Part shown: positions 55,553 through 64,000 of the stretch, piece after piece
How the letters are laid out: every line of letters starts with the position of its first letter
Numbering within the stretch: the first letter of the stretch is position 1
Source: Fasciolopsis buskii
Lineage: Eukaryota; Platyhelminthes; Trematoda; Plagiorchiida; Fasciolidae
Direction: 5' to 3'
Assembly (NCBI GenBank): GCA_008360955.1
Contig: LUCM01001617.1
Span: 4,270 to 68,269 of the forward strand
DNA: 64,000 nucleotides
Made by a program: the position numbers and the translations under genes
Notes under the pieces: model-generated
Databases searched by the model: none
Told to the model about the DNA's origin: nothing
The model's input: the letters and a program-made list of their open reading frames with translations, nothing else

Positions 55553-56290
55553 AAACCCTAAATTTCTGGATTTGCGAGAGGCACTCGCAAGGCAGGGTGA
55601 AATCTGTATAAGGGATTATGCAAAGAAAAATTGAGTAACAGAAATCAGAAGGGGTATGGGGTTAGCGCAATCTTGGAATACTCGAGAAATATACTGGAGA
55701 AATGAATCGGACTCCGCAAGGCACAATTAGCCAGGTAAAACTCAAAACTGAAAAAACCGTTTTACAAGGTTATGGCGACTTTCCTGTTGCTGTTCGTGGG
55801 CAGCAGACTACAAGTAATTTGGCGTCTAAGTGCAATACACTTGCTTATTGCTGGCAAAACTTTATCGGAGCATAATGTCGGATGTAGAAATATAGCCGCA
55901 GTCCCCAGACGAAAAGAGGGTTACATAGTGGATAGCAAAGTTAAGATGAGGAGATGGAGAGTAGTAAAGATATGGTGACTGGATGGAAACAATTTAAAAC
56001 TAGGGGAAATGCCATGCCAGGTGGATCGGACATTCGCATTTAAAAATGACAAAAGGCGCACAAAATGCTGAAGAGGTGGGAGGAATGCTTTTATGACTAT
56101 GGAAAATTGGCGGGAGGATGAGATTCTATGAAACGTTTTGCATAGAGATAATAGGTAATTATCCAGCCTGATGAGTGCGCTTATATGCGGCTGGCGGAAA
56201 ACGTGTCTGAGATGTGTAATGGAGAAGAAAACGTTTGTGCAAGAAGTGAAAATAATTCTTAAACACACCAGCTGTGTATATTATCTAGCC
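55553..56290 (-). mobile_element. CR1-like 3' UTR (copy W)
   Basis: On the plus strand ATTTCTGGATTTGCGAGAGG, CACTCGCAAGGCAGGGTGAA is the reversed family 3' end, here with the trinucleotide tail reduced to AAAAAACCCTAA. Weaker similarity to the 3' UTRs at 51.6-51.9 and 59.0-59.3 kb continues to about 56,280. It interrupts the BEL/Pao gag. Confidence 0.6.
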
Positions 56291-58649
56291 TGTCATTTTG
56301 TTATTGAATTTTTTGATCTTAGTCGGCAGTACGTGTGCGAAATTTAAAGGGGAAACTCAAGCCACTCCAGCGGCATTGTTAACCGTGATTTGCCCAACCT
56401 AGATCCACCTAAGTGAGGATATCAAAGGCGACCAATGGCGTGGTTTTGGTTGAACGGACCAGTACTCATGCACCACACCTTGATCGCAGTGTCCAAACAG
56501 AAGTGGGAAGCTAGTATATTTGAGGTTTTCTTTATGAAGGCGGAGCCGGTAATAGTGCGGAGAGCATGGGTGCGGAAACTGAAACAACACACAGAAGTAG
56601 GCTGACTTCGTTGCCAGCATGGGACCATTGTGAATAATGAGCCGATATCAACCCATCTAATATTGTCCGTGCAAATGAAAGCTGGAGGTTGGCTGCAAAT
56701 GTTGCTCTCATTTCGGGTCTAGTTGTGATGTTCATTCTCAGTACTTGGACGCGGCCGCCAAGAAATGAAAGAGGCAAAGTAAAAATGAAATGCCAAGAAA
56801 GTAGACAGGCTAACCCAGAACGGCAGGGAACCAGGGCATGGTGAACTGGCCAAATTTGTGTGGCTAATGACCAAAAGGGCTTTGAGTGGATTTGGACAGT
56901 TATAGCAAAAGCACATTGACTTCCGCTCTCATGATACCCTGCAAGGGAGTAAAATCCGTCCAAAACAAAGTAAACCTCACAAAGGAAGGCACCTGGGGAA
57001 AAGTTGCCATTTGCACAGTGTAAAGAAATGCAACACGTGGTGGGGTGCCATGTACTCCAAAAACTGGGCACACCAGATCAGTTTGAGGGATCCCGGAGAC
57101 ACGGATTTTGCATATGCCTAAGGTGTAGTCACCCAGCAGGGGGTTCAGCAATATAACTAAGTGCAATGGTTTGGGCTTTGGCGGAAGCCATTACCAGTTA
57201 ATGTGCATGGCCGCCCGTTAAAGTGAGATGACCGGCAAAATTCGTTGCACAGAAACTGAATTGCGGAGTGACCGCGCCTCACTGGGTAAATATGCAGCCG
57301 TTTGCGTTTAAGGAGGTGACAGGCTGCTCACAGTTGAAAAATGGGTCTTATACGACCGTTACTTGATCGTACCCGCAAGCTCTTTTGGGTTTTGTGCACC
57401 GAAGCAAACCTCAAACAATAATAATGGTCAAAGGGACTGCAAAAGTCAACTCGGAGGGCAAAGCTTCACCTGCTGCCACTAGACGAGACAAAGTCTGTAA
57501 ACATCGAAATTGCCGTTGCTGTCTGGGAGCTGCAGATAACGAAGGTGCAATACGGTAGTCAAACTCAGCTGATATTCCAATCGGAGAAATCAAACAAAAA
57601 ATTCAATTCTCAGTGAAAGTGACTCTCCGGAAGCCCATCTGGTTTTGGAACAGAGGGAGGTGTTAAAATACCCCTAAGCCGTGCGCATTTATCTGAGACA
57701 AATGGCATCCAGCCAGTCTAGCTACGCGTACTATGAACTAGAGTTTGTCAGCTACATATCCAAGGAGGTGTTTGAATTAACAGGAAGCTTGTCGAGGATG
57801 CATAAAATAGATTCTGCAGACGGGCATTCATTGGAAAAGGGGTACTAACCGGAAGAATTGAATACCGTTGCCAAGGAGAAGCCACGGATTTAGTTCGTGG
57901 GCGACCGTTTTGCAGTGCCCTAGAATGTGGAAAGGGAACAGTAACAAAGCCCGGGAACCAAGCGTCCATGATTTCTAGACCACGTCACTTCCAGCGTCAG
58001 CTGGGGACGGGCGAGGACTTGCTTATCGGGTGCAAGTGATCCATGGAATAGACCACCTAAAAGAATATCCCGCGACGGTGCCAGTACATCCGTCAAGGCA
58101 TGAATATCGGCCTCGTTGGCATACGAGCACTTCACAACGTTTAACCCTAGAAAGCTGACGAAATCGCATGTGGTCCCGGACTACGCTGCCAGGCAGCGTG
58201 GACGTCCCCTAAGTGACATGCTTCGCCGAGATTCAAATATAATAGATACAACTGCGGTTTCGGAAGGGTAGAACTTCCGAGTCAGCGGACGTCGCAGAAA
58301 TGTTCATGCAAGTGCAGGTTCTTGAAAAACAACAGACCAGCGGCCGATTTCTGCGGAGGCCAGAAGGATATCTGCCAGTGGAAACACATGAGAACAAAGT
58401 GATCTTAAAGCCGTGTGCAGCGCGGTCACTGCCCCTTTGTTTTAACGGCTCCTTGCACAGAGCTTCCGAATTATTTGGCATTAGTTAGGAGGAGGTAGTA
58501 CAAGAAGCGAAAAGGACCAATTACCTAAATTCCTTTTCCACAAATGTCGAGGCAGTCACGTTTGCGCGGGACTCATGGACGAATTCGACTCAGAAAATGG
58601 AACTCTATTTCTCCAAAGTCGCCAAAAACGCTTGCAGAACGTGATGTCA
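56291..58649. other. Unresolved; possible CR1-like 5' UTR piece
   Basis: Around 56,790-56,830 the words AAGTAGACAGGCTAAC and ACCAGGGCATGG resemble the presumed 5' UTR of the CR1-like copies. The 179-codon minus ORF 56,532-57,071 overlaps this and has no known domain. 57,170-58,640 shows nothing I can name; (AATAATAATG) occurs at 57,415. Confidence 0.4.
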
Positions 58650-59640
58650 TAATGATAATAATAATAATGGGCATATTTCTCGAAATTCAAGAGTCATGCG
58701 CAAGGCAAGATCAAATTCATGCAAAGTTGGCGCAGGGGAAATCGGAAAACAAAAATTTAGACGTGAAGATGCAGTGTCTTTGCTCTCATGAACGTAACCT
58801 GCAATTAGAAGGGTAATCATGAGCTTTTGGGCTTCAAATCAGGACTAGGTAATCCATTGCCGAAACCTTCTGGGGCTGACTACTAGTCGCGCACTGCGAG
58901 TCAATCCAGGTTTAAACGCATCAAAGGTGAGCATTGCTGGCGCCTAATTTGGCTGGGAAGAAATAGTGGGTGTTGTCAGGGGGCCTTGTTCATCAAAAAT
59001 CAGGAGGGTAAAATGGTGAAGAAAGATCAGTATGGACGTAGTAGCGGGATGGAGAAGAGTCAAAATCACACTGGATATCATACGAGATGGATGGAGAGTG
59101 GTAATCAACAACATTCAGTAGTCTAAATAATGCTTAAAATGAAACAGAGGGAGACCTCCAAGAATGCGGTAGACTATTCGCAGGACAAAAGTATATGGAA
59201 AGTTTGGACAGAGAGACAATGGAACTTACAAAATTGGTCACTGAACTTATGCGGCCGGGAGCGGATTGTGATATGTGGCGGAAAGTAAACGGGTACGTGT
59301 AAGATTTACAATGAATCCTTAAATATACTTGCCATGAATGACCTGTGTTGTCCTTATTTGATATTGGAGATTATGGTGTTATGTGGCGGTCAAGGCTTGG
59401 AGTTTTCGGGGTTGCGCAGCACTTCAGTAGTGATAGTAACTGTTCGGACAATCGTGATGAAGCACCCGGGGCGGTCATCAGCGTGAATTGGCTTGCCTCA
59501 GGGTAGCGCGGCCCGGTAGTGGATAGCAGGATAGCAGCTTCCTAACGGGGATAAACAACCAGCGCAAAGGATAGAATGGAGCATTCGGCGATAATTTGCG
59601 TTGCATCTGTAGTCATTGGCGGGCCTGGAGAAGAGCCAGA
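58650..59640 (-). mobile_element. CR1-like 3' UTR with (TAA)n tail (copy Y)
   Basis: A trinucleotide tail at 58,652-58,668 is followed by about 970 bases aligned with 51,282-52,290 in the same orientation, including CGGAAAACAAAAATTTAGAC and GTGAAGATGCAGTGTCTTTG, which are identical or nearly so in both. No ORF is preserved. Confidence 0.8.
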
Positions 59641-61880
59641 TAGAGATACGGGGCAGTCTGGAATTCGTTCCAGCTGGTGGTAAGGTAAGCAAACAAAAAA
59701 TGGGAACAGTGGTGACAGTCAGTTTTTTACTAAGATTACAGGGACCAGACAACTGTCAAGAAACAAGCAGGGGTAGTTTCCGTTGACGGGACTTGTGCAA
59801 CAAACATCGGCTGCTTTCACCCTATAGATTATATGGTCCAGTCAGTCCTGGGCTTTGTTGTCTTTATTTGAAACGCGATCCTATTCTATTCCGACATCTT
59901 CGCAGATGCAGATTACAGTGGTCTGATAGGACGGCCACCGCAATGGTGAGGGAATAAAGTCACTATTTGTTCTGTTTGTGGAACTCTTCTGGTCTACGGG
60001 CCCGGTGTACAAGCTACGGGGAGTCAGTTATAACCGATCATGTGATCTTTTGCCGATGTTTACTACTTCCAGTTGCGAAGAAAGGACATAACGGAATGGC
60101 TCGCGGATGGCAGTGTGTGCTGGATGCTAGGACAGGATTTGATACGAGAAATCGTAGAAAGAAGAGAGAGGAGAGGCATAAGAATATCGGGATCGGTAAT
60201 TTGTTTATAAACAGGACGATAGCAACTTGTACCACATAGTAGTTTCAGTAAGCGTGCATGAATAATCAAGAAAGAGCGACGGCAGTTATTATAAACGTCA
60301 GCATACGTACCAGGTGTGCGGTTGGGGGAACAGGGGCATGTTAAAAAATAGAGGGGTGGGTGGTGAAGCATAAGTGGATAGTCCGATGAGCTACTTCCCC
60401 AGACCGTTCAGCAAAGCGGCCAGATGCTTATCTGCCACACAAGGGCGGTGTGGGGTTTCCCCTTACTCAGAGTCTGGTCTGAGCTGATGGCATACATATC
60501 CATCGTAGAAGGTGGCCCATTCCTTCGCAGTCCGAGTGTGCTTTGGTTGCTGGGGTCAACCTGATCCGGCGGGGATTTTTTCTTTATTTCTGACAGAGGA
60601 ATGGTTGAGCCCATATAGGTACTTTTCATAGTTCCTCCGCCTGACCTTAATTTTCCGCGTTGTTTTCTTTTCGCAACCGCTGGGGGTGGTCTGTTTTCCC
60701 TACATCCGGAGATACTGAAGCAAACCTGTCCCAGTCATTTGGGTTTTTGCACGGACTAAAGAAACAAAAGTGGGGATAAAAAAAGCACACGGAGGATGGT
60801 GGTTTATGCCGTGAAACCCAGACCTGTACGCATGGCTCCGTCATCTTCAACGCCGTGTCTTGCTTTCCTTAGCGAGTGCTGCCTGAAGCTTACTAATATG
60901 GACTTGTGTGCTGCGTAAGCGAACTAGATCGTCCGTGTGACGTGGACAGATTTTTTTTATAGATGAAAATAGGGAGTTTACCAGGGAAGGGAGTTCACCA
61001 GGTTCGCGTTGGCAGGTCACTGGGGATCAAGATGAGTAGGTAGGAACAGTAAAAGGAACCTCTAATGTTCTCTGATGAAATGTCTACGAAGAGAAAACCT
61101 AGTTCCGGTAATACGCAGCATAATGTCAGGATCCTTTATGTTGGCATAGTAAGAAATTTATGGGGAAAAAAAACCAGGGCTGAAAAGACCGATATGAGGA
61201 GGGTTAATCGCGCTTACAGCTGCCATAGAATCCAGCATCCTACTGCTATCACGGACCTTAATGTCATTTACTGTTGTCGGCTGAGATCCAAGTTTCGGAG
61301 ACTCCACTCTAATAATTGTTAGAATCGTAAACCAAACTTCGTACGCCCGAGTCTTTGATAGATACGGGTCGCATATACGAATAATGGGCTGAACAGTCAG
61401 TAGTTCACGGACTTCGTTTTTGAAGGCGATTTTGGACTGTTGAGGTAATGAATTTTACAAGAAACAACATTTCACAATAAAAAGGTCCGACCTAGGGTTG
61501 GCTGATAATAAAGAACTCATGCGGTAGGGTGACCAGGGTAGTACCGAGAAGTATGGAAGTGAATAGAAAAGTGAGGAAGACATATCCATGGTATTTGCAG
61601 GTCTGCCAGTTGGGAAGCTTTGGGCCTAGTGGGGGGCCAAGGGTAGGTCCCACCTTAAAATGGTTAGGACTACTCCATTTACCCAGCGATCAGCGAGGGT
61701 TAATCTGCGGTGTTGTCCGTATTATGCTAGTATCCTAGAATCTCTTGCGCCTTCAGATTGAGTGTTATGGAAAGCAGGGAGGTGAAATGTGTATTTAGAA
61801 ATCGATGGCTGACTCAAAGGCACGCTCTTCCAAGATAGGGGTGTTGGTCAATTGAAGGACCTGGGTGATACTTAGGTAAG
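59641..61880. other. No recognisable gene
   Basis: Minus ORFs 60,408-60,629 and 60,647-60,850 and plus ORFs 59,967-60,239 and 61,065-61,322 are not recognised. By position this could hold ORF1 or 5' UTR of copy Y, but I cannot align it by eye. Confidence 0.4.
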
Positions 61881-61899
61881 TGTGTTTGATCAACTGCGC

Positions 61900-62110
61900 T
61901 GCTAATTCCGCAGGCTGAATGGCCATCGCAAAGGACATGCTGGGTATCGTGGGACGTGATTAGTGATGAGTTCAGCTTTCATTTTGAGCCAACAGATAAA
62001 TCGACTACCAGGCAAACAAGCCCTTGGAATATGCTCTCCCTGTTTGATTCACTAGGGATAACTGCCCCGTTGTGCATTCTGGAAATGAACGGCTCCAAAA
62101 ATCATGCAGA
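61900..62110 (+). pseudogene. BEL/Pao-type pol fragment
   Basis: In one plus frame: VSWDVISDEFSFHFEP, then KSTTRQTSPWNMLSLFDSLG, then ITAPLCI. This matches the region between RT and RNase H of BEL/Pao polyproteins (LGVxWDxxxDxFxFxxxxxxxPxTRRGMLSxxxSxxDPLGxxAPxxx). The RxG of TRRG is replaced. The open stretch 61,956-62,147 starts inside it. It is on the same strand as the gag piece at 55.2 kb and may be part of the same, interrupted element. No integrase or LTR is seen. Confidence 0.65.
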
Positions 62111-62149
62111 TGCTGCCTATGTTTTGATGAACCCCAAAGCCAGGTGAAT

Positions 62150-64000
62150 GTTTAGGCTTGGGATGACTTGGACGGTTTCATGAGGGGGTAACTGAAACAG
62201 AAGCTTTTTGAGGGAGCAGGATAGTGTTGGGTTTATCGAACCGCATGCATGCTGCCGCACATAAACGATGGGATATGAAGCTACAGCATACGCATAGAAA
62301 GAGCCTGCGAACAAATCAGCGTACGGGGTCCTGTCATAGGGTAACTCGAGAGTGGCGCCTATAAAGCTGGTAGCCATTCCTCGGACAGTGCACTCGGTAG
62401 CAAACCTTGGGGATCAAAAATAGAAAAGTAGTAGAATAAGCTCTGTGCGATACTTTCTGGTACATCCGGCTGGGCGTTATATGTCAGTATACCACCGAAT
62501 GGCAGTGGGGGCTGTTTAGTTTGACTGACAGATCCTCAATGTCAATGAATGATATGAATAGAAAATTGGCTAAAATTCTGCATCCAGTAATAGCGTGGAA
62601 GCTGCAGACGCCGTATGTGTATCGCATACCGGAGCGGCTTGTCAATGCTGTCAAAGTACTCCTAGGGTAACAAGCTGTCAAAAAATGGGAACGATTACGA
62701 AGTGCACATGAACCAGCGGAAAGTTGAGACAAAATAACAAAAAACCATCAGAAATGGAATTTTAGGGCATAAATCTGCAAACTGCAACATTGCCCGTACC
62801 GTATGGCAAGCACTATACTAAACAGACACTCAGGGATTAGAAACTCTGGGTGCAATGTGATGCATGTTTACTAGGATGTAACAGATGGGATAAGCCACAA
62901 TGGAAAGTTGGGCAAAGGAACAAAAAATGTATGAGATGAAATTTGCTAAAAGTAAATTTCATCACCTAAAAGTTCGTCTGAGAAACAGAAGAGGAAGAAT
63001 TAGAAGGAAAGTGCTTCCATCCGCTGATAAAGTACAAGCTGAGGCCAAGCTAACATGCACTATCAACGGCTCAGAACAGGAAGCAGGCCTGCAGATCCCC
63101 ATGCAAATTATCTTAATAATTTAGATACCAATAAACTTTCTTCGAGGGACACTTCTTTAAAGGATGGCTTAGCAGGAGCCTTGGAAAGACGTGGAGGAAC
63201 GTAGGCACATGGGCGCGCACATTCGTCAGGGGACTAAGCCTGCGGTTGCCTCAGGGGTTCTAGTCAGTGGAGCTTGCAGTGTCCCGGTATGTCCAACCTG
63301 AAAAACACCTTTCACAGTTGAACGCAGGTGGTGTGATCTGCCGCCCTAGTTGCATCCACAAATAGCTGCATCCAAGATGCCCGCTGGGCGTGATCCGGCT
63401 AAATTGGTGGATCTGACCACGTCCAGAGAAGCGGAGACTAGTGCGAAAGCATGATAAAGGTAAGCCGAGTATTAGGGGAAAAAGCTAAAGTGGGGATGGA
63501 CAATGCAGTGTGCAAGGCCCCCCTAGGTCTTGCATTGTCACAGGCGTTACTCTGCAGTATTAAAATGGGGATAAAGATGCGTACCTTTATCTCAGATTCC
63601 GTTAGAAGTTTCTTTGGATGACGCAACGACAGGGATTTTGCCGTAGCCAGCTGCCCAAAATGGACCTAGTGGTTCGTGGTCATCCGCTTCCATGGTAGAG
63701 AGCACTGGGGAGAATAAGGCAGTTTGGGAGCTGTTTCATTAAAGATATATGATGGAAAACGAAGAAAATGTTACAAATCGTATGATTCAAATGGGGTAGC
63801 TCGCAGATCGCTTCGTGCGATAACTCATTAGCGGTAAACCGACTATAATTCAACGCCCATTAATGAATATAACCCCGGTTATGAGGTGCGCGGTTCAACA
63901 GAAGGGGCGGCCTAAAAATGTAGGCCGGGGAATAGAGATTCATAAATGTGAGCGGTGCCGCGATATACTGAAGTAGGTTATGCGTTTCAGAAAGAGTGAC
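62150..64000. other. No recognisable gene or repeat
   Basis: Plus ORF 62,900-63,124 (74 codons, Lys/Arg-rich) and minus ORFs 62,117-62,377 and 62,484-62,732 carry no known motif. The plus strand is purine-rich as in the minus-oriented CR1-like copies. Confidence 0.45.

Noticed and set aside
56160..56205. CTGATGA followed by GAAAAC, a possible hammerhead
   Set aside because: The boxes lie in a CR1-like 3' UTR, the homologous copies at 51.9 and 59.25 kb lack CTGATGA, and no stem I or III can be built.
56532..57071. 179-codon minus-strand ORF
   Set aside because: No known domain or ordered motif; it overlaps sequence resembling a CR1-like 5' UTR, and its Ser/Leu/Phe-rich content fits a chance ORF opposite purine-rich DNA.
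40980..58670. Trinucleotide tracts as a possible CRISPR-like or spaced repeat array
   Set aside because: The tracts are tails at the 3' ends of CR1-like copies, few and irregularly spaced.

Overview
The window looks like repeat-dense, intron-age DNA from a metazoan genome. I see no intact host gene, rRNA, tRNA or bacterial-style operon. Almost everything recognisable is a broken retroelement: two RTE-like LINE lineages, a CR1/Jockey-like LINE lineage with its ORF1, a Penelope-like element (PLE) with a GIY-YIG domain, and fragments of a BEL/Pao LTR element. This mixture, with (TA)n microsatellites and a hammerhead-type ribozyme, fits a flatworm (trematode or cestode) best. That assignment is inference from element style, not from a host gene.

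Layout. 1-33.3 kb is RTE territory. Family 1 has an APE endonuclease (EN), a reverse transcriptase (RT), a C-terminal region and a short (GAT)n tail. It appears at least ten times in both orientations; the longest copy is 13.66-16.87 kb (minus). Family 2 is an older relative at 9.99-13.2 kb and 16.87-18.1 kb. A 60-bp-arm hairpin between (TA)n tracts lies at 19.84-19.97 kb. A single N at 22,903 separates tandem copies, and a 122-base N gap (27,044-27,165) sits inside a (TA)n tract. Directly after that tract, 27,236-27,280 (minus) folds as a complete type I hammerhead ribozyme. The first 1.65 kb of the window is repeated at 27,277-28,936.

33.6-35.2 kb holds two 5'-truncated PLE copies head to head. 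35.2-40.6 kb is the least repetitive part: an AT-rich stretch, no firm gene, and one faint EN-like trace. 40.6-61 kb is a nested pile of CR1-like fragments with (TTA)n/(TAA)n tails. It includes copies made of ORF1 plus tail with ORF2 missing. BEL/Pao gag (about 55.15-55.55 kb) and pol (about 61.9-62.1 kb) fragments lie on the plus strand among them. From 62.15 kb to the end I recognise nothing.

The elements do not work together as a pathway; they record successive insertion, truncation, inversion and possibly assembly error. The most interesting items are the hammerhead ribozyme, the hairpin, the inverted PLE pair, the ORF1-only CR1 derivatives, and the sudden switches of identity between RTE copies that may be gene conversion or assembly artefact.
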